From Roseiarcus sp049509635 (lineage in GTDB: Bacteria; Pseudomonadota; Alphaproteobacteria; Rhizobiales; Beijerinckiaceae): a stretch of DNA of 64,000 nucleotides. The position numbers and the translations under genes are program-made. Of the stretch, positions 10,025 to 18,213 are shown piece after piece. The notes below the pieces were generated by a model. The model did no database searches. It had not been told where the DNA came from and worked only from the letters and a program-made list of their open reading frames with translations. Within the stretch, counting starts at the first letter, position 1; the number at the start of each line of letters is the position of its first letter. The stretch covers positions 1 to 64,000 of the forward strand of contig JBEKZS010000014.1 of assembly GCA_049509635.1 (NCBI GenBank). Reading direction: 5' to 3'.

Positions 10025-11173
10025 CTAGCCGGCGATCCCGGCGGCCGCCAGCAGCGGCTTCATCCGCGCGCAGGCGCGTTCCGGGTCGGTCAGCAGCCCC
10101 GCGCGATCGGCGAGCCGGAACACTTCGGCGTAATGCTCGATCGCGCGCGCGCTCTGCATCGCCCCGAGCATGACGAATTCGTCCTGGAAGCCGTTGAGCC
10201 AGGCGAGGAACACGACGCCGGCCTTGTAATGCTGGGTCGGGGCCTCGAAAATCTTGCGCGACAGCGGGACCGTCGGGGCGAGGATGGCGTCGTAGCCGGC
10301 GCGGTCGCCCGCGCCCAGCCGCGCGAGCGCGGCCGCCGCCGCGGGCGCGATCGGGTCGAAAATGCCGAGCAGAGCGTGCGAATGATGCGCGCCGTCGCCG
10401 GCGATCAGTTCGGCATAGTTGAAATCGTCGCCGGTGTACAGGCGCACGCCCGCCGGGAGCCGGCGCCGCAAGGCGATTTCCTTGTCGGCGTCGAGCAGGG
10501 AGATCTTGACGCCGTCGATGCGCGCGGCGTGACGCCCGATGAGGTCGAGCACGACGCCCATCGCCGATTCGAAATCGCGCGCGCCCCAATAGCCCGCCAG
10601 CCCGGGGTCGAACATGTCGCCGAGCCAATGCAGGATGACCGGCGCGCGCGCCTGCGCGAGGATCCGGTCGTAGACGAAGGCGTAATCCTCGGGACCGCGC
10701 GCGATCCGGGCGAGCGCGCGGCTCGCCATCATCACGACGCGCCCGCCCCGCCCTTCGACGAAGCCGACCTGATCCTCATAGGCGGCGACGACGTCGGCGA
10801 GCCCGCGCGCGTCCGCGGCGTCGAGATGGTCCGTCCCGGCGCCGCAGGCCAGATCGGCGCCCGGGCGCGCCTTCGCCTCGTCGAGCGCGCGCGCGATCAA
10901 CTCCTGCGCGCCGGCCCAGTCGAGGCCCATGCCGCGCTGGGCCGTGTCCATCGCCTCGGCGATCTTGAAGCCGAGGTCCCACAGACGATGCCGGAACGCC
11001 AGCGTCCGGTCCCAGTCGATGCGCGCCGGCGCGGCGGGGTCGGCCACGACATGGGCCGCCGCGTAGACGACCCGGGGAAAGCCGCCCTCGCTGCGCGCGG
11101 GATAGGGCGAGGGCGCCGAGAGGGTGAAATCGGCGAGGCGGCCCTCGGCGGTCGGCAGGCGCAGGCTCGGCAT
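10025..11173 (-). CDS. DUF993 family protein, DapA-like TIM barrel
   Basis: A 382-residue protein of the DUF993 group, annotated as dihydrodipicolinate-synthase-like barrels and often seen in sugar-catabolic clusters; the reaction is unknown. Recognisable stretches include FRHRLWDLGFKIAEAMDTAQ, CGAGTDHLD, VILHWLGDMFDP, DGVKISLLDADKE with a Lys that could serve as a Schiff-base residue as in DapA aldolases, and YTGDDFNY. Of two adjacent ATGs (11176 and 11173), the second has the better spacing from AGGGGAG. It is divergent from the Gfo/Idh/MocA gene and shares the operator region between them, so joint control by the LacI-type regulator at 23.4 kb is likely. Confidence 0.8.
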   Translation of the reverse strand: MPSLRLPTAEGRLADFTLSAPSPYPARSEGGFPRVVYAAAHVVADPAAPARIDWDRTLAFRHRLWDLGFKIAEAMDTAQRGMGLDWAGAQELIARALDEAKARPGADLACGAGTDHLDAADARGLADVVAAYEDQVGFVEGRGGRVVMMASRALARIARGPEDYAFVYDRILAQARAPVILHWLGDMFDPGLAGYWGARDFESAMGVVLDLIGRHAARIDGVKISLLDADKEIALRRRLPAGVRLYTGDDFNYAELIAGDGAHHSHALLGIFDPIAPAAAAALARLGAGDRAGYDAILAPTVPLSRKIFEAPTQHYKAGVVFLAWLNGFQDEFVMLGAMQSARAIEHYAEVFRLADRAGLLTDPERACARMKPLLAAAGIAG

Positions 11174-11237
11174 CATCGCTCCCCTGGGACTCGCTGGCGC
11201 GCCGCCGGTCCGGCCGGGGCGGCGGTCCGCAGGGCGC

Positions 11238-11290
11238 TTGACAAGGGCCGGAGCCGCGAAATAGACAATATGGAACGTTCCAAATGTCAA
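11238..11290. promoter_or_regulatory. back-to-back promoters of the catabolic cluster
   Basis: The divergent gap carries a perfect TTGACA on each strand: plus strand 11238-11243 and minus strand 11290-11285. The matching -10 boxes are weak (GACAAT near 11264-11269 on the plus strand; TGTCTA near 11267-11262 on the minus strand after a 17-base spacer). The palindrome at 11271-11282 sits inside the minus spacer and just beyond the plus -10, which is where one repressor could block both directions. Confidence 0.55.
11271..11282. promoter_or_regulatory. candidate LacI-family operator
   Basis: TGGAACGTTCCA is a perfect 12-base palindrome with a central CG, the usual layout of LacI/GalR-family operators. 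It lies between the divergent DUF993 and Gfo/Idh/MocA genes. The only LacI-type regulator in the window (23433-24497) is the last gene of the same cluster, so it is the natural candidate to bind here. I did not find a second exact copy in the cluster. Confidence 0.6.
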
Positions 11291-11314
11291 GTTTGGCCGC
11301 CTGGGGAGGAACAA

Positions 11315-11350
11315 ATGACGTCAAGGGTCGGTCTGGCGGCGCGTTCGTGA
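11315..11350 (+). CDS. possible 11-codon leader peptide
   Basis: A short frame MTSRVGLAARS starts at ATG 11315, seven bases after the strong ribosome site GGGGAGG (11303-11309). Its TGA stop (11348-11350) overlaps the GTG start of the dehydrogenase gene (11347-11349). The dehydrogenase has no good ribosome site of its own, so this mini-frame may deliver ribosomes to it by translational coupling. An alternative is that a base was lost or gained here and the ATG was once the dehydrogenase start. Confidence 0.45.
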   Translation: MTSRVGLAARS

Positions 11351-12351
11351 CCCGTCCCATCCGCTGGGGTCTGGTCGGCGCGACCACCATCGCGCGCGAG
11401 TGGATGATCGCCGCGATCCGCGCCGAGGGCGGCGAAGTCGCCGGCGTCATGAGCACGGATCCGCACCGCGGCGCCGCCTACGCCGCCGAATTCGGCATTC
11501 CCTTCGCCACGACCGAACTCGCCGGCCTCCTCGACAAGGTCGACGCCGTCTATGTCGCGACCACCAACGACCTCCATCACGGCCAGGTCCTCGCGGCGGC
11601 GAAGGCCGGCCGGCATGTGCTGTGCGAGAAACCGCTGGCGCTGACGCTGGTCGAGGCGCGCGAAATGGTCGCCGCCTGCAAGGCGGCCGGCGTCGTCCTC
11701 GCCACGAACCACCATCTGCGCAACGCCGCGACCCACCGGGCGATGCGTGCGGCGATCGCCGAGGGGCGCGTCGGCCGGCCGCTGTTCGCGCGGGTCTGCC
11801 ATGCGGTCTACCTGCCCGAACATCTGCAGAGCTGGCGGATCAAGGATCCGAAGACCGGCGCCGGGGTCGTGATGGACATCACCGTCCATGACGCCGACAC
11901 GCTGCGCTTCGTGCTCGGCGACGAACCGGTGGCGGTGACGGCGATGGTTCAGCGCGCGGGGCTCGGCGAGGGCGGCATCGAGGACGGCGTGCTCGGCGTC
12001 GCGCGTTTCCAGTCAGGGCTGCTCGCCCATTTCTTCGACGCCTTCACCTGCCGCTACACCCGCACGGCGTTCGAAGTCCACGGGTCGGACGGTTCGCTGT
12101 TCGGCCTCGACTGCATGACCCAGCGCCCGATCGGGACGGTGACCCTGCGCGACGCGACCGGCGACCGGGCGCTGCCGCTCGATCACGAAAATCTCTACGA
12201 GCGGTCGGTGCGCGCGTTTCACGCCGCGGTGCGCGGCGCCGGCGCGCCCTCGGCCTCGGGCGAGGACGGCGTGCGCTCGATGGCGCTGGCGATCGCGACG
12301 CTCGAGGCGGCCGGCTCGGGCCGCGAGGCCCGCGTCGAGGCCGGGCTGTAG
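11347..12351 (+). CDS. Gfo/Idh/MocA family NAD(P)-dependent oxidoreductase
   Basis: Sugar- or cyclitol-type dehydrogenase of 334 residues. The Rossmann fold opens with RWGLVGATTIAREW, followed by YVATTNDLHHGQVLAAAKAG and the family hallmark CEKPLALT (about residues 95-102), whose Lys lies in the active site. The C-terminal domain carries MDITVHDADTLRFVLG, where an HD pair is typical for substrate binding. GTG 11347 is chosen because the protein then starts as relatives do (V/M-TRPIRWG); no ATG fits. It appears to be the first gene of the plus-strand catabolic operon and is probably coupled to the leader frame at 11315. The substrate is not predictable. Confidence 0.85.
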   Translation: MTRPIRWGLVGATTIAREWMIAAIRAEGGEVAGVMSTDPHRGAAYAAEFGIPFATTELAGLLDKVDAVYVATTNDLHHGQVLAAAKAGRHVLCEKPLALTLVEAREMVAACKAAGVVLATNHHLRNAATHRAMRAAIAEGRVGRPLFARVCHAVYLPEHLQSWRIKDPKTGAGVVMDITVHDADTLRFVLGDEPVAVTAMVQRAGLGEGGIEDGVLGVARFQSGLLAHFFDAFTCRYTRTAFEVHGSDGSLFGLDCMTQRPIGTVTLRDATGDRALPLDHENLYERSVRAFHAAVRGAGAPSASGEDGVRSMALAIATLEAAGSGREARVEAGL

Positions 12352-12354
12352 CCG

Positions 12355-13968
12355 ATGGCCTTTCCCCGCGTGCTCAGCGCCGACGAAGCCGCCCGACTCG
12401 TGCCGGACGGCGCGGTCGTGACGGTTTCCTCCTCGTCCGGACTCGGCTGTCCCGACGCGGTTCTCGCCGCGATCGGCCGGCGGTTCGAGACGGCGGGCCA
12501 TCCGCGCGATCTCACGACGCTGCATCCGATCGCCGCCGGCGACATGTGGGGCGTCGGCGGAATCGACCATCTCGCGCGGCCCGGATGTCTGGCCCGGATC
12601 ATCGCCGGCTCCTATCCCTCCGGTCCGTCCAAGGCCCAGCCGCCGCGCATCTGGCGCATGATCTCCGGCGACGAGATCCCCGCCTACAACATCCCCTCCG
12701 GCATCCTGTTCGACATGCACCGCGAGGCCGCCGCCAAGCGGCCCGGCGTGCTGACCAAGGTCGGCATGGACACTTTCGCCGATCCCGCCCGTGAAGGCTG
12801 CGCAATGAACGCCAGGGCGGCGGCGCGCGCGATCGTCTCCCGCGTCGCCTTCGCCGGCGAGGACTGGCTGTTCTTTCCCGCCATCGTTCCCGACGTCGCG
12901 ATCATCCGCGCCACCACCGCCGACGAGCGCGGCAATCTCTCCTACGAGCACGAGGGCGGCTATCTGGGTCCGCTCGACCAGGCGCTCAGCGTGCGCAACA
13001 ACGGCGGGATCGTCATCGCCCAGGTCAAGCGGCTCGCCAAGGCCGGCACGCTCAAGCCGCAGCAGGTCTTCGTCCCGGGCATATTGGTCGACGCGATCGT
13101 GGTCGCTGCCGACCAGATGCAGACGACCCAGACGCTCTACGATCCCGCGATATCGGGCGAGATATTCCGGCCGCTTTCGTCGTTCGAGCTGCAGGAATTC
13201 GGCGTCGGCAAGGTGATCGCGCGCCGGGTCGCGCGGGAATTGTGCGAGGGCGATGCGGTCAACCTCGGCTTCGGCGTCTCGGCCAACGTGCCGCGCATCC
13301 TCATCGAGGAGGGGCTGCACGGCGCCGTCACCTGGTTGATCGAACAGGGCGCCGTCGGCGGCGTGCCGCTGCTCGACTTCCAGTTCGGCTGCGCGGCCAA
13401 TGCCGAGGCGATCATGCCTTCGCCCTATCAATTCACCTATTTCCAGGGCGGCGGGTTCGACTGCTCGCTGCTTTCCTTTCTCGAGATCGACCGCCGGGGT
13501 TCGGTCAACGTCTCCAAGCTCGGCGCCCGGCCGCATGTGACGGCGGGCGCGGGCGGCTTCGTCGACATATCCGCGCGCGCCCGCAAGATCGTGTTCTCCG
13601 GCCTGTTCAACGCCGGCGCGGCGCTCGGCGTCGAGGCGGGCGCGCTGCGGATCGAGCGGGAGGGCAAGGTCGCCAAGCTGGTCGAGGCGGTCGAGCAGGT
13701 CTCGTTCTCGGGCGCGCGCGCGATCGCCCAGGGACAGGACATCGCCTATGTCACCGAGCGCTGCGTGATGCGGCTGACCGCCGAAGGCGTGACGGTGACC
13801 GAGGTCGCCCCCGGAATCGACCTCGCCCGCGACATTCTCGCCCAGGCGAGATTTCCATTGCGGGTGTCCGATCGGCTGACGACGATGGAAGCCGCCCTGT
13901 TCCATCCCGCGCCGATCGGCCTGCGCCTGCCGCCCGCCCGGCGCCGGGCGCCCGAGCCCACGACATGA
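12355..13968 (+). CDS. acyl-CoA:acetate/3-ketoacid CoA-transferase (YdiF/PCT type)
   Basis: Transfers CoA between a carboxylic acid and an acyl-CoA such as acetyl-CoA. The 537-residue chain is the single-polypeptide form holding both alpha- and beta-like halves. The N-terminal half has SSSSGLG and HPIAAGDMWG; the C-terminal half has NLGFGVSANVP and IEQGAVGGVPL, in which E330 is the expected thioester-forming glutamate. The gene starts 3 bp after the dehydrogenase stop and its own stop overlaps the next start (ATGA), so it belongs to the same operon. The acid it activates is unknown. Confidence 0.88.
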   Translation: MAFPRVLSADEAARLVPDGAVVTVSSSSGLGCPDAVLAAIGRRFETAGHPRDLTTLHPIAAGDMWGVGGIDHLARPGCLARIIAGSYPSGPSKAQPPRIWRMISGDEIPAYNIPSGILFDMHREAAAKRPGVLTKVGMDTFADPAREGCAMNARAAARAIVSRVAFAGEDWLFFPAIVPDVAIIRATTADERGNLSYEHEGGYLGPLDQALSVRNNGGIVIAQVKRLAKAGTLKPQQVFVPGILVDAIVVAADQMQTTQTLYDPAISGEIFRPLSSFELQEFGVGKVIARRVARELCEGDAVNLGFGVSANVPRILIEEGLHGAVTWLIEQGAVGGVPLLDFQFGCAANAEAIMPSPYQFTYFQGGGFDCSLLSFLEIDRRGSVNVSKLGARPHVTAGAGGFVDISARARKIVFSGLFNAGAALGVEAGALRIEREGKVAKLVEAVEQVSFSGARAIAQGQDIAYVTERCVMRLTAEGVTVTEVAPGIDLARDILAQARFPLRVSDRLTTMEAALFHPAPIGLRLPPARRRAPEPTT

Positions 13969-14741
13969 CCGACAGCCGCGTCCATCTCGCCATCGAAGGG
14001 CCGATCGCGCGCATCGTCCTGCGCCGCCCCGACAAGCTCAATGCGCTCGATCGCGAGATGATCGTCGCGCTCGCGCGCGCCGCCGCGACGATCGAGGAGT
14101 CGCGCGAGGCGCGCGTCGCCATTCTCAGCGGCGAGGGCAAGGCGTTCTGCGCCGGCGGCGACATCGCCGCCTGGGGCGATCTGCACCCGCTGGAAATGTG
14201 GCGGGACTGGACCCGGCTCGGCCACCGCGCCTTCGAGGCGCTCGCGCGGCTGCGCGTGCCGCTGATCGCGGCCCTGACCGGCCACGCCTTCGGCGGCGGC
14301 CTCGAACTGGCCGCGACCGCCGACATTCGGATCGCCGAGGCCGGAATCAAGCTCGGCCTCCCCGAGACAGGGCTCGGCATGGCGCCGGGCTGGTCCGGCA
14401 CGCAGCGGCTCGTGCGCCGGTTCGGCGCGCGCGCGGTGCGGCGCATGGCGCTGGGCGGACGGATGTTCGAGGTCGAAGAGGCTCTGCTGCTCGGCATAAT
14501 CGATGAGGCCGTCGGCGTCGGCGAGGCGCTCGCGCGCGCCGATGCGCTCGCCCACGGCATCGCCGGGCGCGGGCCGGTCGCGGTGCAGGTCGTCAAGGCG
14601 ATGATCAATTTCGCGGAGGGCGAAGACCGCGACGCGCCGATCGAGGGGCTCGCCGGCGCGCTGACCTCGACCACGCATGATCTGGGCGAGGGCGTCGCCG
14701 CCTTCAATGAAAAACGCTCGCCGCATTTCGAGGGACGGTGA
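13965..14741 (+). CDS. enoyl-CoA hydratase/isomerase (crotonase family)
   Basis: Crotonase-fold protein of 258 residues that probably hydrates an enoyl-CoA. Oxyanion-hole motifs FCAGGD (61-66) and GHAFGGGLELA (106-116) are present. Both catalytic glutamates of classical hydratases are kept: E114 in GGGLELA and E134 in GLPETGLG, exactly 20 residues apart as in the rat enzyme. ATG 13965 overlaps the CoA-transferase stop. With the CoA-transferase it forms a short acyl-CoA module inside a sugar-type cluster. Confidence 0.88.
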   Translation: MTDSRVHLAIEGPIARIVLRRPDKLNALDREMIVALARAAATIEESREARVAILSGEGKAFCAGGDIAAWGDLHPLEMWRDWTRLGHRAFEALARLRVPLIAALTGHAFGGGLELAATADIRIAEAGIKLGLPETGLGMAPGWSGTQRLVRRFGARAVRRMALGGRMFEVEEALLLGIIDEAVGVGEALARADALAHGIAGRGPVAVQVVKAMINFAEGEDRDAPIEGLAGALTSTTHDLGEGVAAFNEKRSPHFEGR

Positions 14742-14915
14742 TCGAAATGCCGGCGCGCGCATTCCTCGACCCTGGCGAAAATTCGCGCAGCGGCGGACGC
14801 GGCCGGCGCTTGGCCGCGCCGCGCGCGCGCACTAGACTATCCCACGGGATTCCACGTCGACGGCCATTCGCGCGCCGAGAGGCCGCGCGACTCTTGCTCA
14901 TGACGTGAACGGGAC

Positions 14916-14939
14916 CAGGGGCCGGAACCGCAGCCCCTG
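14916..14939 (+). repeat. hairpin in the leader of the sugar-binding protein gene
   Basis: CAGGGGC (14916-14922) pairs with GCCCCTG (14933-14939), with an inner CGG/CCG pairing that can extend the stem. It lies about 60 bases before the start of the solute-binding gene. The gap 14742-14997 holds no gene; a TAGACTAT box near 14831 could be a -10 element, with only a poor -35. The hairpin could be a leader element or the end of the upstream operon; no T-tract follows. Confidence 0.35.
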
Positions 14940-14997
14940 ACGACGACGGCGCCGGACCGAATCCGGCAGGGAGATGTCGCTACTGGAAGGCACTATG

Positions 14998-16254
14998 ATG
15001 AAATTACGCACCATGCTCATGGCCGGCGCGATGGCCGTGTCCGCCGTCGCCTCGGCGCAGGCCGCCGACAACAAGGAAGTGCAGATGCTGCACTGGTGGA
15101 CGTCGGGCGGCGAGGCGGCCGCGCTCAACGTGCTCAAGGGCGACCTCGCCAAGGAAGGCTATTCCTGGAAGGACGTCCCGATCGCGGGCGGCGGCGGCGA
15201 GGGCGCGATGACCGCGCTCAAGGCGATGGTGGCCGCCGGCAATCCGCCGACGGCCTCGCAGATCCTCGGCTATTACGCGGTCGACTACGCCGAGGCCGGC
15301 AAGCTCGGCGACATCACCTCGCTCGCCACCAAGGAAGGCTGGGACAAGGTCGTTCCCAAGGCCCTGCAGAAGTTCACCATCACCAACGGCAAGTGGGACG
15401 CCGTTCCCGTCAACATTCATTCGGTCAACTGGATCTGGATCAACAAGGCGGCGATGGAAAAGATCGGCGGATCCCAGCCCAAGACCTTCGACGACTTCCT
15501 CGCCTTGCTCGACAAGGCGAAGGCGGCCGGCATCGTTCCGCTCGCGCTCGGCGGCCAGCCCTGGCAGGAAGCCACCATGTTCGACTCGGTGGTGATGTCG
15601 ACCGGCGGCGTCGACTTCTACAAGAAGGCGTTCATCGACCTCGATCCGGCCGCGCTGAAGTCCGACACGATGAAGAAGGCGTTCGACAATCTGGCCAAGC
15701 TGAAGCCCTATACCGACCCGAACTACGCGGGCCGCGACTGGAACCTCGCCACCGCGATGGTGATCAAGGGCGACGCGCTCGTCCAGGTGATGGGCGACTG
15801 GGCGAAGGGCGAATTCGTCAACGCCCACCAGCAGGCGGGCAAGGACTTCCTCTGCTACCGCTTCCCGGGCACCGACGGTTCGGTGATCTACAACACCGAC
15901 ATGTTCGCGATGTTCAACGTGCCGGCCGACCGCAAGGCCGCCCAGCTCGCGCTCGCCGACGCGACGATGAGCATCAGCTTCCAGTCGGCGTTCAACGTCG
16001 TCAAGGGCTCGGTGCCGGCGCGCATGGACGTTCCGGACACCGCCTTCGACGCCTGCGGCAAGAAGGGCATCGCCGACGTGAAGGCGGCCAACGCCGACGG
16101 CAAGTTCGTCGGCTCGATGGCGCAGAACTACGCGCAGCCGCCGGCGATCGCCGGCGCCTATCACGACGTGGTGACCAAGTTCTTCCACGGCGAGATCAAG
16201 ACCTCCGACAGCGCCGTGACCGAACTCGTCAAGGCGATCGACGCCGCGAAGTGA
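14998..16254 (+). CDS. ABC transporter extracellular sugar-binding protein
   Basis: Periplasmic solute-binding protein (family 1, carbohydrate type) of 418 residues. A signal peptide MKLRTMLMAGAMAVSAVASA ends at QAADN. The mature part begins VQMLHWWTSGGEAAALNVLK, a typical sugar-binder opening, and continues with NIHSVNWIWINKAAME and GDWAKGEFV, which match glucose/mannose-type binders. GGAAGG at 14985-14990 sits seven bases before ATG 14998, so that is preferred over ATG 14995. It is followed by a strong hairpin and then two permeases and the ATPase, forming a complete importer. The sugar is not determined. Confidence 0.92.
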   Translation: MKLRTMLMAGAMAVSAVASAQAADNKEVQMLHWWTSGGEAAALNVLKGDLAKEGYSWKDVPIAGGGGEGAMTALKAMVAAGNPPTASQILGYYAVDYAEAGKLGDITSLATKEGWDKVVPKALQKFTITNGKWDAVPVNIHSVNWIWINKAAMEKIGGSQPKTFDDFLALLDKAKAAGIVPLALGGQPWQEATMFDSVVMSTGGVDFYKKAFIDLDPAALKSDTMKKAFDNLAKLKPYTDPNYAGRDWNLATAMVIKGDALVQVMGDWAKGEFVNAHQQAGKDFLCYRFPGTDGSVIYNTDMFAMFNVPADRKAAQLALADATMSISFQSAFNVVKGSVPARMDVPDTAFDACGKKGIADVKAANADGKFVGSMAQNYAQPPAIAGAYHDVVTKFFHGEIKTSDSAVTELVKAIDAAK

Positions 16255-16262
16255 TCCATGAA

Positions 16263-16288
16263 CCCGCCCCCGTGCGAACGGGGGCGGG
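16263..16288 (+). terminator. strong hairpin between binding-protein and permease genes
   Basis: CCCGCCCCCGT (16263-16273) and ACGGGGGCGGG (16278-16288) form a perfect 11-base-pair stem closed by a GCGA tetraloop of the stable GNRA class. It begins 9 bases after the binding-protein stop. No T-run follows. In other ABC operons such structures protect the 3' end of the binding-protein mRNA or reduce read-through, giving more binding protein than permease; that role is inferred here. Confidence 0.7.
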
Positions 16289-16310
16289 CCAATCCGCCGA
16301 GGCAATGGGC

Positions 16311-17264
16311 ATGACCGAGCTGACCGTCGCCCCCGTTTCCGACGTCACGATGCCGCGCCCGCGCGCCTCGATGCGCGGGCGCCTGCAGGACGCGCTGCCC
16401 AAGCTCGTGCTGGCCCCCTCGTTCGCCCTCGTCATGTTCTTCGTCTACGGCTTCATCCTGTGGACGCTGTATCTGTCGTTCACCAATTCGAAGGCCTTCA
16501 CCAGCACCAGTCTGGTCGGCCTCGCCAGCTACCAGAAGCTGTGGACCTGGACGTTCGAGACCGACCCGCCGTCGAGCTGGTACACCGCGATCGTCAACAT
16601 GGGTCTGTTCGGCGGGCTCTACGTCGTCTTCTGCCTCGCGCTGGGCCTGACCCTGGCGATCCTGCTCGACCAGAAGATCCGCGGCGAGGGCTTCCTGCGC
16701 CCGATCTATCTGTATCCGCTCGCGCTGTCCTTCATCGTCACGGGGACGGCCTGGAAACTGTTCCTCGATCCCGGCATCGGTCTGGAGAAGGCGGTCCACG
16801 ACTGGGGCTGGACGAGCTTCAAGTTCGACTGGGTCGTCAACCCGCGGATGATGATCTATTGCGTCGCGATCGCCGGCATCTGGGCGAGTTCCGGCTTCGT
16901 CATGGCTTTGTTCCTTGCGGGCCTGCGCGGCATCGACGGCGAGATCTTGAAGGCCGCGCAGATCGACGGCGCCTCGGGCTTCGCGATGTACCGGCGGATC
17001 GTGATCCCGATCATGCGGCCGGTGTTTCTCTCGGCGCTGATCATCCTGACCCATCTGGCGATCAAATCCTACGATCTGGTGCTCTCGGTCACCGGCAAGA
17101 ATCCCGGCGGCGCCGCCGAGCTGCCCTCGACCTTCATGTATTCCTACACGTTCACCCGCAACCAGATGGCGGTCGGCTCGGCCAGCGCGGTCATCATGCT
17201 GATGGCGATCGCTGCGATCATGGTCCCCTATCTCTATTCGGAACTGCGCGAGAAGCATCAATGA
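16311..17264 (+). CDS. ABC transporter sugar permease, MalF/UgpA type
   Basis: Inner-membrane permease of 317 residues with about six transmembrane segments (for example LVLAPSFALVMFFVYGFI near residues 27-44). The cytoplasmic loop that docks on the ATPase is present as EILKAAQIDGASGFAMYRRI (EAA motif, about residues 210-229). ATG 16311 is preferred over ATG 16305, because GAGG at 16299-16302 has eight bases of spacing to it rather than two. Its stop overlaps the next gene start (ATGA). Confidence 0.92.
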   Translation: MTELTVAPVSDVTMPRPRASMRGRLQDALPKLVLAPSFALVMFFVYGFILWTLYLSFTNSKAFTSTSLVGLASYQKLWTWTFETDPPSSWYTAIVNMGLFGGLYVVFCLALGLTLAILLDQKIRGEGFLRPIYLYPLALSFIVTGTAWKLFLDPGIGLEKAVHDWGWTSFKFDWVVNPRMMIYCVAIAGIWASSGFVMALFLAGLRGIDGEILKAAQIDGASGFAMYRRIVIPIMRPVFLSALIILTHLAIKSYDLVLSVTGKNPGGAAELPSTFMYSYTFTRNQMAVGSASAVIMLMAIAAIMVPYLYSELREKHQ

Positions 17265-18208
17265 GCGCCGCCGACGCGCTGCTCGCCGCCAAGCCGGGCC
17301 GCGACCCCGGCCGCTCCTCGACGACGACGCGCATCGTCATCTACGGACTGCTCGGCCTGTTCGCCATCGTCTACATCCTGCCCCTGCTCGTGATGGTCAT
17401 GACCTCGCTGAAGCCGATGAGCGAGGTGACCGGCGGCAACATGTTCGCCCTGCCGCGGGCGCCGAGTTTCGCCTCCTGGAGCAAGGCCTGGGGCGAGACC
17501 TGCGTCGGGCTCACCTGCGAGGGCATCAAGGGCTATTTCTGGAACTCGATCAAGATGGTCGTCCCCGCCGTGCTGATCTCGACGCTGCTCGGCGCGCTGA
17601 ACGGCTACGTGCTGACCAAATGGCGCTTCACCGGCCACCGGCTGGTGTTCGGGCTGATGCTGTTCGCCTGCTTCATTCCGTTCCAGTCGGTGCTGATCCC
17701 GATGGCGGTGATCCTCGGCAAGCTCGGCGAATGGGGCAATTTCTTCACCGACGCGATCGGCGTCTCGCTCGGGTTCGGCAATCCGACGGTCAATCTGGTG
17801 ATCGTACACACCGTCTACGGCCTCGGCTTCACGACGCTGTTCTTCCGCAATTTCTACGAGGCGTTCCCGACCGAACTGGTCAAGTCGGCGATGATCGACG
17901 GCGCCGGCTTCTTCAGGATTTTCTGGCGCATCCTGCTGCCCAATTCCGGCCCGATCTTCATCGTCACGGTGATCTACCAGTTCACCAACATCTGGAACGA
18001 CTTCTTGTTTGGGGCGACCTTCGCCGCCGGCGACCAGAGCCCGATGACGGTCGCGCTCAACAACGTCGTCAACACCTCGACCGGCGTCGTCGAATACAAT
18101 GTCAACATGGCGGCGGCGATCATCGCCGCCGCGCCGACGCTGTTGGTCTATGTCGTCGCCGGCCGCTACTTCGTGCGCGGCCTGATGGCCGGCGCCGTCA
18201 AAGGGTGA
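17261..18208 (+). CDS. ABC transporter sugar permease, MalG/UgpE type
   Basis: Second permease of the importer, 315 residues. It starts with a cytoplasmic tail of about 25 residues, then IVIYGLLGLFAIVYILPLLV, and has the EAA loop as ELVKSAMIDGAGFFRIFWRI (about residues 206-225). The pairing with the preceding permease (4-bp overlap) and the following ATPase (5-bp gap) marks a heterodimeric membrane channel of the carbohydrate class. The C-terminal GRYFVRGLMAGAVKG is the usual ending of this subfamily. Confidence 0.92.
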   Translation: MSAADALLAAKPGRDPGRSSTTTRIVIYGLLGLFAIVYILPLLVMVMTSLKPMSEVTGGNMFALPRAPSFASWSKAWGETCVGLTCEGIKGYFWNSIKMVVPAVLISTLLGALNGYVLTKWRFTGHRLVFGLMLFACFIPFQSVLIPMAVILGKLGEWGNFFTDAIGVSLGFGNPTVNLVIVHTVYGLGFTTLFFRNFYEAFPTELVKSAMIDGAGFFRIFWRILLPNSGPIFIVTVIYQFTNIWNDFLFGATFAAGDQSPMTVALNNVVNTSTGVVEYNVNMAAAIIAAAPTLLVYVVAGRYFVRGLMAGAVKG

Positions 18209-18213
18209 AACCG

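Noticed and set aside
14704..14901. Small minus-strand open frame in the gap before the sugar-binding gene
   Set aside because: No ribosome site, Arg-rich random-like translation and overlap with the crotonase end.
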